Positions 42,869 through 50,678 of a stretch of DNA of 64,000 bases are shown here, piece after piece. The translations under genes and the position numbers were made by a program. Within the stretch, counting starts at the first letter, position 1, and each line of letters starts with the position of its first letter. The DNA lies in the NCBI GenBank assembly GCA_003249225.1, contig QKJQ01000002.1, positions 1 to 64,000 on the forward strand. The letters are read 5' to 3'. Below the pieces are notes generated by a model, which saw nothing but the letters and a program-made list of their open reading frames with translations, searched no databases and was not told the origin of the DNA. The stretch comes from Clostridia bacterium (GTDB lineage: Bacteria > Bacillota > Clostridia > Lachnospirales > Lachnospiraceae).

Positions 42869-42901
42869 TGAAAATGCTTTTCAAACCTTGGCTGATATAA
42901 T
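42869..42901 (+). promoter_or_regulatory. Operator-like palindrome and -10 of the sugar ABC operon
   Basis: TGAAAA-TGC-TTTTCA (42869-42883) is a cre-like palindrome, one base longer than the CcpA consensus. It is followed 12 bp later by TATAAT (42896-42901). No good -35 is present, fitting an activator-dependent (YesN) promoter with possible catabolite control. Confidence 0.5.
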
Positions 42902-42970
42902 AAAAGCATCCTGATGATAGAAGGTCATCGGGAAAGGAATCAAAAAACATAAGAATCAGGAGGGGTTTAC

Positions 42971-44335
42971 GTGAAAAAGAAATGGATGGCTTTATTGGTT
43001 GCAGCTTGCCTGGTATTTTCGCTCACGGCATGTGGCTCGGGCAATGATACAACAGCAGGGAACACCGGCAAAAATGCATCGCAGGCGACCGGAAACAATG
43101 ACAACAAAGCGAATGACAGCGGGAGTAACGACAGCACCGCAGGGGAAAGTGAAGCGACTGCAGCACCACGGGAAGCAGAACTAAATATTATGATGAGTTT
43201 TCCGCAGTACATGGACCAGTGGGAGACGTACTGCAAGCAGTTCGAAGATAAAATGCTTGCCGAAGAGAATATCAAGGTCAAAGTAAATCTTGAGATGCCA
43301 AGTTCCGACCAGTATGACAGCGTTTTGCAGGCAAGATTGACCGGCGACGATGCACCGGATCTTTATACGATCCACAGCAACAATCTGGAGACGTATTACA
43401 ACGCAGGTTATATCAAAGATTTGTCCTCCGAAGTGCTGGCAGGAAAGATCTATGATGACGTGAAAAAGACCGTTACCGTTGACGGAAAGCTGATGGCTGT
43501 TCCGATCGAGAGTCAGGCCTGGGGCGTACTGTACAACAAGGATATATTTACCGAATGCGGACTGACAGTTCCGGATACGATAAGCGATCTGGAAGCAATA
43601 TGTACAGCACTCAAAGACAAAGGGTATACACCATTCCTGCTGGCTTATCAGGAGCAGTGGGTTCCGCAGCTGATGACTGCACTGACGATTGGCGGCAAGG
43701 TATCCGGTGATGTTCCGGACTGGCTTGATCGTATGTATAAGGACGAAGGTTCCTATACAGAGATCAGTGATATCTTCGATGTAATCGATGTGATAATGCA
43801 AAATGGCACAGACCGTGCCATGGAAGAAGGCAGTGAAGCCGGAAGTGCTGACTTTGCCAATGGAAAAGCGGCAATGTATGTGCAGGGAACCTGGGCATCC
43901 AATACCATTATGACGACCAATCCGGACATGAACCTGGGCGTCTTTGCACTTCCTGTCAATGAGAATGTTGACTGTACAAAGATCAATCTTTCCACCTCGA
44001 CGACCGTCGTGGTCTATCCGGAAAGTGAGAACATGGATCTGGCCCTTGCCTTTGCCAATTACATTCTGGATGATAAGGATTCTTCCGCACTGTTCCAGTC
44101 CTGTTCCTTCAATCCGATTGCAAATGTACACACCTACGATACTTCTTCCTGGGTAAAGGAAGCCTATGAATACGTTGCAGAAGGACGTTCGTATCTGGAT
44201 CTTGTGATTCCGTCTTCTGTTACGGATGAGCAGGGCAAACTGCTTCAGGAGTATTACACCGGTTCCGTGACCAGAGATGACATCATTGCAACGCTGGATG
44301 CGAAATTCAAAGAAGCAAATGAACTGAATAAATAA
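42971..44335 (+). CDS. Sugar ABC transporter substrate-binding lipoprotein (CUT1)
   Basis: Captures an oligosaccharide outside the cell and delivers it to the two permeases. GTG start after AGGAGGGG. Signal peptide with lipobox LTAC, so C21 would be lipidated. A Gly/Asn/Ser/Thr-rich linker (22-60) precedes a family-1 extracellular solute-binding fold (SFPQYMDQWETYCKQFEDKM, APDLYTIHSNNLETYYNAGYIKDLS, GVLYNKDIF, ANGKAAMYVQGTWAS). 454 aa, normal length. A hairpin terminator after the gene probably sets a higher level of binding protein than of permeases. Confidence 0.92.
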   Translation: MKKKWMALLVAACLVFSLTACGSGNDTTAGNTGKNASQATGNNDNKANDSGSNDSTAGESEATAAPREAELNIMMSFPQYMDQWETYCKQFEDKMLAEENIKVKVNLEMPSSDQYDSVLQARLTGDDAPDLYTIHSNNLETYYNAGYIKDLSSEVLAGKIYDDVKKTVTVDGKLMAVPIESQAWGVLYNKDIFTECGLTVPDTISDLEAICTALKDKGYTPFLLAYQEQWVPQLMTALTIGGKVSGDVPDWLDRMYKDEGSYTEISDIFDVIDVIMQNGTDRAMEEGSEAGSADFANGKAAMYVQGTWASNTIMTTNPDMNLGVFALPVNENVDCTKINLSTSTTVVVYPESENMDLALAFANYILDDKDSSALFQSCSFNPIANVHTYDTSSWVKEAYEYVAEGRSYLDLVIPSSVTDEQGKLLQEYYTGSVTRDDIIATLDAKFKEANELNK

Positions 44336-44345
44336 GACAGGAACG

Positions 44346-44372
44346 AGGGCGGGCTTATGCCTGCCCTTTTTC
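44346..44372 (+). terminator. Intercistronic terminator after the binding-protein gene
   Basis: AGGGCGGGC, TTAT loop, GCCTGCCCT, then TTTTT. Partial termination here would explain binding protein excess. Confidence 0.8.
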
Positions 44373-44506
44373 TGGTAAATGCGGGTGCTGGATCTTATAC
44401 CGGGAATTATTTTGAAGGAAGAACGAAAGTAAGCATCTTCGTGTTAAAGAAGCGATGTGCGCACAGAAATCATATGCGCAAAAACTTATGCAGGAATGGA
44501 GAATAA

Positions 44507-45385
44507 ATGACGAAGCACTGGAAAGAAAATCGCAGTCTGCTGCTGTTCGCAGCTCCTGCGCTGATTTTATATACTGTTTTTAAGCTTTACCCGGCAATTG
44601 TCGGCTTATACTATTCCATGACGGACTGGAACGGACTGAATAAGGAATACTCCTTTATCGGAGTTGGGAATTTTGTACAGATCATCGGGGACGAGAATTA
44701 CTGGAAGTCCATTCTCTTTACCTGCAAGTACGTTGCTGTCATGCTGTTAGCGGCCAATCTTACAGCACTGACACTGGCGGTCGTTATTGAGGGCAGGAGA
44801 AGAGGGAAGGGATTCTTTCGGACACTCTTTTACATGCCGAACATGATCAGTATGATCATTGGTGGTTTTATGTGGAACTTTATATTTACAAAGGTCCTGT
44901 ACGCGCTGGCAGACAATTACGGTATGAAATTCTTCGACCGTTCCTGGGTCGGCGACCCGCAGAATGCATTTGCGGCCATTATTCTGGTCTCGGTATGGGG
45001 AATCACAGGTTACCTGATGATCATCTATATGGCAGGTCTGCAGGGGATACCGGTACATTTAAAAGAGTCGGCGGCACTCGACGGTGCCAATGCGTGGCAG
45101 AACTTTACAAGAATTACACTGCCGCTGATCAGGCCGTCGTTAACGATCTGTGTGTTCTGGACGCTGAATGCAGCATTTCAGGTGTTTGACGTCATCTTCT
45201 CTCTGACAGGGGGCGGTCCGGGACGGCAGACACAGTCAGTCGCCATGAATATATATGAAGAGGCATTTACCGGGAACATACGCTACGGCTATGCAACCGC
45301 AAAGTCCACGATATTATTCCTGATCGTCTTTTTACTGACCCTGATTCAATTAAGAGTAATGAAGAAAAAAGAGGAGGAGATGTAA
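44507..45385 (+). CDS. Sugar ABC transporter permease (MalF/UgpA type)
   Basis: Inner-membrane permease subunit. The 292-aa protein has six TM helices and the ABC-binding EAA loop (HLKESAALDGANAWQNFTRITLPLIRP). The N-terminus (LLLFAAPALILYTVFKLYPAIVGLYYS) is typical of MalF-like CUT1 proteins. The start is preceded by GGAATGGAG. It is followed by the second permease with a 3-bp gap. No MalK-type ATPase is in the operon, so a shared MsmX-like ATPase is expected elsewhere. Confidence 0.92.
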   Translation: MTKHWKENRSLLLFAAPALILYTVFKLYPAIVGLYYSMTDWNGLNKEYSFIGVGNFVQIIGDENYWKSILFTCKYVAVMLLAANLTALTLAVVIEGRRRGKGFFRTLFYMPNMISMIIGGFMWNFIFTKVLYALADNYGMKFFDRSWVGDPQNAFAAIILVSVWGITGYLMIIYMAGLQGIPVHLKESAALDGANAWQNFTRITLPLIRPSLTICVFWTLNAAFQVFDVIFSLTGGGPGRQTQSVAMNIYEEAFTGNIRYGYATAKSTILFLIVFLLTLIQLRVMKKKEEEM

Positions 45386-45388
45386 TCA

Positions 45389-46228
45389 ATGAATCATTTT
45401 GGCAAGATGAAAAAAATGCTTCACCCGCTTTCTACAATACTGCTTCTTCTCTTTGCATTTTTCTGGATGTTCCCGCTCCTTATGGCGCTTATGAATTCGT
45501 TCAAGACAAATGGCGAATTACTGACGAATGTTATGACATTCCCCGAAAGGATCGGGCTTGATAATTATATCAGAACAATAGAAAAGATGCATTACCTGCG
45601 AAGCTTTTGCAACACGCTCGTGCTGGCAGTCCTTAGTGTATCCATGATGATTCTATTCTCTGCCATGGCCGGCTGGCGGCTGTGCCGGACAAAGACAAAG
45701 CTTTCTGCGGTGCTGTTCGGATTCTTTGTGTTCTCCATGCTGATTCCGTTCAACTCGGTCATGATTCCTTTATATAAGGTAATTCTGGCGCTGAATATCA
45801 AAAATTCACTGATCGGGCTTTCTTTTGTGTATGCCGGAATGGGAGTCAGCATGGCGATATTCCTGTACCATGGCTTTACAAAGGGCATTCCGCTGGAACT
45901 GGAAGAGGCAGCAGCGATTGACGGCAGCAGCAGGATCAGGACCTTCTTTCGTATTGTGCTTCCTATGCTGAAACCAATTACGGCAACGATCTGCATTACC
46001 AATGTTCTGTGGGTCTGGAACGACTTTCTTCTTCCTCTGATCACGTTGTCTAAGAATACGAAATACACCCTGCTTCTTTCGACCAACACCTTGTTCGGAC
46101 AGTACAGCAGTGACTGGTCGGCAATTCTAAGTGCGCTGATCCTATCCGCGATTCCTGTCCTTGTGTTCTATGCATTGTTCCAGAAGCAGATACTAAAGGG
46201 GATTACGGAAGGAGCTGTCAAAGGGTAG
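45389..46228 (+). CDS. Sugar ABC transporter permease (MalG/UgpE type)
   Basis: Second permease subunit, 279 aa, six TM helices, EAA loop IPLELEEAAAIDGSSRIRTFFRIVLPMLKP. N-terminal segment (LLLFAFFWMFPLLMALMNSFKTNGELL) is typical of MalG-like proteins. AGGAGGAG lies 8-10 nt before the start and overlaps the previous gene's end. Acts with the permease at 44507. Confidence 0.92.
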   Translation: MNHFGKMKKMLHPLSTILLLLFAFFWMFPLLMALMNSFKTNGELLTNVMTFPERIGLDNYIRTIEKMHYLRSFCNTLVLAVLSVSMMILFSAMAGWRLCRTKTKLSAVLFGFFVFSMLIPFNSVMIPLYKVILALNIKNSLIGLSFVYAGMGVSMAIFLYHGFTKGIPLELEEAAAIDGSSRIRTFFRIVLPMLKPITATICITNVLWVWNDFLLPLITLSKNTKYTLLLSTNTLFGQYSSDWSAILSALILSAIPVLVFYALFQKQILKGITEGAVKG

Positions 46229-46240
46229 AAAAGGAAGGGA

Positions 46241-46377
46241 CAAACTTGGTATGTGCTGAGAACCAGCACAAGAAAGGATTAAAGTCGAAAGAAAGGCGTT
46301 TTCGACCAGCAAGTTTGTGCCTCGCGGGACACCGCTCGTTCAAACTTGATATGTGCTGAAAGGCAGCACAAGAAAGG
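46241..46377 (+). repeat. Duplicated 37-bp hairpin units flanking a complementary strand
   Basis: CAAACTTGRTATGTGCTGA...CAGCACAAGAAAGG occurs at 46241-46277 and again at 46341-46377, exactly 100 bp apart. Each copy contains the hairpin TGTGCTG/CAGCACA and an AGAAAGG ribosome-like site. Between them CAAGTTTG (46310-46317) can pair with the CAAACTTG of either copy, giving mutually exclusive structures. A GTCGAAA/TTTTCGAC stem lies at about 46284-46305. All of this is in the leader of the GH5 gene. Confidence 0.85.
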
Positions 46378-46384
46378 GGAAGTT

Positions 46385-48043
46385 ATGGAGTTTTTAAGGA
46401 CAGAGGGGAGATTTATCACGGATGGGGATAAGGAGGTCTTGCTTCGCGGCTTCGGGCTTGGGGGCTGGTTCCTTCCGGAAGGATATATGTGGAAGCTGTA
46501 CACGAAGTGTGACCGTCCAAGAAAGATGGAAGCTTTGATCGAGGATTTATGTGGTACTGTATATGCGGAAAGCTTCTGGGAGAGGTATCTGGATTCCTAC
46601 ATAACAAAAGAGGACATTGACTGGATTGCCGCAGAAGGCTTCAACAGCATCCGTCTGCCTCTGAATGCAAGGCATCTTTATAGCAGAACAAAGAATGTGC
46701 TTTCACTGGATCAGAAGATGTTCAAAAGAATTGATACACTTCTTGACTGGTGCAGGGAGAAGGAAATCTATGTGGTGCTTGACATGCATGCCGCTCCCGG
46801 GGGACAGACAGGACAGAACATTGATGACAGCGAGAACGATCTGCCGGAGCTGTTCATGGACAGCTCCCATGAAGAGGAGCTTATATTTCTATGGAAAGAA
46901 CTCAGCCTTCGTTACAAAGACAGACCGGAAGTTGCAGCGTATGATCTTCTTAATGAACCGCTGCCGGAATTTTTCAGCCAGTATAACGATAAAGTGCTGC
47001 CGCTGTATCGACACCTGATTGCAGAGATTCGCAGGATTGATCCGAAACATATCATAGTGCTGGAAGGTGTTCACTGGGCCTCGGACTTTTCGATATTCGA
47101 AGCGCTGACAAAAGAGGAAGCAAAGGACAACCTGGTATTGCAGTTCCATAAGTACTGGAACCATCCGGATAAGGAAAGCCTGCAGGAATTCCTGAAGCAT
47201 GCAGAACGGCTGCAGGTACCCTTATATATGGGAGAAGGCGGGGAGAACAACTGCGACTGGTATACGATGGCTTTCCCGCTATATGAATCTTTGAAGATTG
47301 GGTGGTCCTTCTGGACATATAAGAAGATGGAATGCAGGAATTCACCGGTGACATTTGCCATGCCGGAGAAGTATGATGAACTGATTGCTTATATAGATCA
47401 AAGTAATGCAGAGCAAAGGAGTATAGAACAAAAGAGCAGGGATCAAGAGAGTACTGACTATGAGGGTGTAGTGCATGAGTGTACTCTATCCAAAGTGCAG
47501 GCAATTGAGATATTCGACCACCTGTTGTACTGCATCAGCCATCCGGTAAAAAACTACTCGGTGATTCATGCTTTAAAAAGAGAGGTTCCTTTCTCTATCC
47601 CGGCAGAAGGATACGATGAATGGCGTATTGTTCATGACAAAGTAGCGGGAGCAGACTTTCGAAGTTCAGATTCTGTAACAATCTTGTTCAACAATGGGAA
47701 GACCGGGAAAGTTGACTATCAGCGTATGGGTGGAGAAGAACAACCGGAAGATGAGAACCTGGTGATCCTTCTGCAGGAAGGAGATGCTGTGTCGTATCGA
47801 TTCACGACGAAAGAACAAAAGGTGTACATCGAAGTGACAGCAGAAGGTGTAACAGAGTGTACCGATGGAACCGCAGCAGAAATAGAAATAAACGTCGATG
47901 ATGAATGCATTGCATTCCCTATAAGGGAGAAGGAAATCTGCGGGGCAAAGTTTGAGAATTGCTCTGCCGGGGAGAATATGTTATTACTGCAAGTTAGCAG
48001 AGGAGCTTGTAGGATAGACCGAATACGGATCGATAAAATGTAA
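46385..48043 (+). CDS. GH5-type glycoside hydrolase (exo-1,3-glucanase/cellulase-like)
   Basis: Retaining beta-glycosidase, apparently cytosolic (no signal peptide), likely hydrolysing the oligosaccharide imported by the preceding ABC system. With the ATG at 46385 (AGGGGAAG upstream) it is 552 aa. The GH5 barrel (about 1-340) contains NSIRLPLN, the acid/base E191 in YDLLNEPLP, and the probable nucleophile E284 in YMGEGGEN. A C-terminal beta-rich domain (about 430-552) resembles a carbohydrate-binding module. A short Gln/Arg/Ser-rich insert (about 358-378) lies between. Substrate specificity is not assigned. Confidence 0.85.
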   Translation: MEFLRTEGRFITDGDKEVLLRGFGLGGWFLPEGYMWKLYTKCDRPRKMEALIEDLCGTVYAESFWERYLDSYITKEDIDWIAAEGFNSIRLPLNARHLYSRTKNVLSLDQKMFKRIDTLLDWCREKEIYVVLDMHAAPGGQTGQNIDDSENDLPELFMDSSHEEELIFLWKELSLRYKDRPEVAAYDLLNEPLPEFFSQYNDKVLPLYRHLIAEIRRIDPKHIIVLEGVHWASDFSIFEALTKEEAKDNLVLQFHKYWNHPDKESLQEFLKHAERLQVPLYMGEGGENNCDWYTMAFPLYESLKIGWSFWTYKKMECRNSPVTFAMPEKYDELIAYIDQSNAEQRSIEQKSRDQESTDYEGVVHECTLSKVQAIEIFDHLLYCISHPVKNYSVIHALKREVPFSIPAEGYDEWRIVHDKVAGADFRSSDSVTILFNNGKTGKVDYQRMGGEEQPEDENLVILLQEGDAVSYRFTTKEQKVYIEVTAEGVTECTDGTAAEIEINVDDECIAFPIREKEICGAKFENCSAGENMLLLQVSRGACRIDRIRIDKM

Positions 48044-48080
48044 TAAAATGGTATGTGCGAATAAATATGGAATAAATAGT

Positions 48081-48166
48081 AGCCCGTTATATGAGAAAGA
48101 ATAATCATAAGATACGAAGTGAGTGTATCGTCTTATCCTTATTACACTCTGTATAATGGGCTTTTT
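48081..48166 (+). terminator. Terminator after the GH5 gene
   Basis: AGCCCGTTATA pairs with TATAATGGGCT (one mismatch) around a long arm that holds its own GATAC/GTATC stem; TTTTT follows. Confidence 0.7.
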
Positions 48167-48410
48167 GTCTGAAGAGCAGGCAATCGCAGACCCACTGGTA
48201 TCAGACAACCGAACGACAGTCGAAAGTTTTTGTATGACAAAACACTTCAATAATGTTAATTCATGCACAAATAATTTTTGGTCAGGCAAATACAGGCGAA
48301 AGAATAGTAAGGATGTATATTTATTAATGAAACCATTAAAAATGGGAAAAAACATGCATATATAATCTTTTTTGCCAAAAAGAATATATTACTGGAAAAG
48401 CTGTAAATAA

Positions 48411-48453
48411 TATGATACACTTAGTAAATCTCGGCAAATTATACTAATTGCCG
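48411..48453 (+). promoter_or_regulatory. Shared leader motif and hairpin of the Big_2 exoprotein genes (copy A)
   Basis: TATGATACACTTAGTAAATC (48411-48430) is followed by the stem CGGCAA (48432-48437)/TTGCCG (48448-48453). The same block, with a compensated stem change, precedes the paralogous gene at 50679. The TATGATAC part is probably the -10 region. Confidence 0.6.
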
Positions 48454-48479
48454 GCAATAAAACATGCGTGGAGGGACAA

Positions 48480-50291
48480 ATGAGAGTTATTAAAAAAGGA
48501 GTAATTGCGTTACTCATGGCCCTTGTGCTGGTAACAACGCTAGTTTCGGCACAATTAGCAGAAGTTCAGACAGTACAGGCGGCTACGGTTAAATTAAGCA
48601 AGACATCAGTTTCCTTGTACATTGGGGCTACAACGAAATTAATAATTACGGGAACAACAAAAACTGTAACATGGGCAACAGACGATAAAGCAATTGTGAC
48701 TGTAGCAGCAGATGGTACACTAACAGCAATTGCAAAAGGGTCAACAACCGTAAAAGCAACCGTGGGCGGTAAGACTTACACATGCAAAGTAACCGTTAAG
48801 AGTCAGTATCTTAATCAGAAAAGTGCTTCTCTTGAGGTTGGTAACACCCTAAGCCTGACGTTAAAGGGAGCAATCAAGAACATCATTTGGTACAGTTCCA
48901 ACGCAGCAGTGGCCAGCGTTGACAGCAATGGATTTGTAATTGCAAAAACAGAAGGATCTGCGATAATTGTTGCAAAATACAATGGGAAAAAATACAAGTG
49001 TACAGTAACTGTCAAGAATAAAGAAATACATGCAAGTACGAGTACGATATCAATCTATGGAGAGACTACGATTCTTTTAACTGCAGACAATCAGGAAGAA
49101 GGAGATGTATTTACTGCAGTTTCCGCCGATACCAGTATCGTTAAGTGTAAACTTGGAGAAACGGCGGATAAAGAAGCAGAGCTGATACTTACGCCGAAGA
49201 AAACGGGCAAGACAACCATCACAGTAAGTTCTACTTCTACAAAAGATACAGTAACTATCACTGTCAACTGCGCAGAACTTTTGAGCGACAGTACTGCACT
49301 TGATATCAAAGCGGTATACAACGAATCAAAGGATTCCGTGGTTCAGATCAATACGGATGAAAGCATAGGTTCCGGTTTCTTCATCGACAAGAATCTTATC
49401 GTTACAAATTATCATGTTATAGAAGATGCATCGGAGATAACAGTCGTTACGCTTGATGAAGTTGAGCACGAAGTACTATTTGTAATGGGATACGATGCAG
49501 ATCTTGATATTGCAATACTTGCCATCAATGAAACATATGATGCGTTGCCTTTGAACCAGCATGAAATTGAAGTCGGAGATACGGTATATACACTGGGCAG
49601 CTCTCTTGGACTTACCGATACTTTTGCAGATGGAATCATCACCAACAAGTCACGTGAGATCGAAGGTGTAAACTTTATTCAGACCAATGCAGCTATTTCA
49701 CCGGGAAATAGCGGAGGACCATTGTTAAATGAATATGGTGAAGTAATTGGTATCAATACTTTATATGCAGAGAATGGACAGAACCTTAACTTTGCCATCA
49801 ATATTAATCAGATCTATCAGGTATCAAAATCTGACCCGATGTCAGTTGATATGTTTTATGCTTCGACCCACGTTGCTGATAACGAGTATTCAGATGTACT
49901 GGACATGATCGTATATGAGGATGAGACAGTCAGCAATTCCTATGATGGCTGCCAGACAATCGGTTCTGCTGAGTTTGTATTTGGCTCTGTCAATGGAGAA
50001 CAGATAGACCATTATGCTTTCGAAATTGAAAATGATGATACCACTTTATTGTTCTATGGTTATCCTTTGGTTAATCGCTATGAAGACAATTACAATTTGT
50101 ATTATGCAATTGTAGATGAAGATGGATATGTCCTTGGTTATGCGTCAGAAGCAACGACACAGATGTCAGGGGAAGATTATTACTACCAATGGGCATACGG
50201 AACGCTGGATGCAGGAACCTATTATATTGTAATCTATACGCCGGATGAAGTGACAGAAGACATTGGTTATTACTACTTTTTAATTTACTAA
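48480..50291 (+). CDS. Secreted Big_2-domain trypsin-like serine protease
   Basis: Exported protease of the trypsin/DegP fold. 603 aa from the ATG after GGAGGG. Signal peptide (1-35, VSAQ...VQAA), two Big_2 immunoglobulin-like domains (about 37-105 and 112-182), a third Ig-like stretch (185-263), then the protease (about 275-455). Its catalytic H312 is in VTNYHV, D343 in ADLDIAIL and S411 in PGNSGGP. A C-terminal beta domain (about 470-603) resembles a pre-peptidase C-terminal domain. No anchor motif is seen, so it is free or wall-associated through Big_2. N-terminus and leader are nearly the same as in the next gene, showing domain shuffling behind a common secretion cassette. Confidence 0.88.
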   Translation: MRVIKKGVIALLMALVLVTTLVSAQLAEVQTVQAATVKLSKTSVSLYIGATTKLIITGTTKTVTWATDDKAIVTVAADGTLTAIAKGSTTVKATVGGKTYTCKVTVKSQYLNQKSASLEVGNTLSLTLKGAIKNIIWYSSNAAVASVDSNGFVIAKTEGSAIIVAKYNGKKYKCTVTVKNKEIHASTSTISIYGETTILLTADNQEEGDVFTAVSADTSIVKCKLGETADKEAELILTPKKTGKTTITVSSTSTKDTVTITVNCAELLSDSTALDIKAVYNESKDSVVQINTDESIGSGFFIDKNLIVTNYHVIEDASEITVVTLDEVEHEVLFVMGYDADLDIAILAINETYDALPLNQHEIEVGDTVYTLGSSLGLTDTFADGIITNKSREIEGVNFIQTNAAISPGNSGGPLLNEYGEVIGINTLYAENGQNLNFAININQIYQVSKSDPMSVDMFYASTHVADNEYSDVLDMIVYEDETVSNSYDGCQTIGSAEFVFGSVNGEQIDHYAFEIENDDTTLLFYGYPLVNRYEDNYNLYYAIVDEDGYVLGYASEATTQMSGEDYYYQWAYGTLDAGTYYIVIYTPDEVTEDIGYYYFLIY

Positions 50292-50302
50292 TTGAATTGA
50301 AT

Positions 50303-50345
50303 AAGCTGCCAATCGCAGAAGAGAATTTGATTGGCAGCTTTTCTT
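50303..50345 (+). terminator. Terminator after the trypsin-like protease gene
   Basis: AAGCTGCCAATC pairs with GATTGGCAGCTT, followed by TTCTT. A 12-bp perfect stem. Confidence 0.9.
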
Positions 50346-50364
50346 ATTGTAAAAAGACAGGGAG

Positions 50365-50436
50365 AGAGCGCTCTGTTCTTTTGGGAGGTTAACAAAGCGC
50401 TCTATAGGGGAGTATTATGAAATTTATTTAATTTAG
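50365..50436 (+). repeat. Dispersed repeat, partial copy 3
   Basis: Stem AGAGCGCTCTGTT/AACAAAGCGCTCT (one mismatch) followed by AGGGGAGTATTATGAAATTT, matching the core of copies 1 and 2 (35994, 39484). The stem sequence differs but the design is kept. No T-run follows here. Confidence 0.75.
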
Positions 50437-50613
50437 TTGGTTGGCTGTTATGGATTGATTGGGTTTTCTTTATGTATTCAGTATAGTGGTAAAGTGTGAA
50501 GAAGTAATGTTGTATGCGTGAAGGAATTGTGAATATAGTCATTAACTGATTCTTTGATTTTTTGACTACTTTACATTTAATAAATTGCAGATATATCTGG
50601 TAAAACTGGAATA

Positions 50614-50658
50614 AATATGGTATGCTTACTAAATCTCGGTAATTTATAAAAATTATCG
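50614..50658 (+). promoter_or_regulatory. Shared leader motif and hairpin of the Big_2 exoprotein genes (copy B)
   Basis: ATATGGTATGCTTACTAAAT then CGGTAAT (50637-50643)/ATTATCG (50652-50658). Compared with copy A the stem is conserved by paired changes and G-U wobble. Confidence 0.55.
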
Positions 50659-50678
50659 TAAAATGCGTGGAGGGACAT

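Noticed and set aside
42869-42883. CcpA cre site
   Set aside because: The palindrome is 15 bp with a three-base centre, one longer than cre, so only a cre-like operator is claimed.
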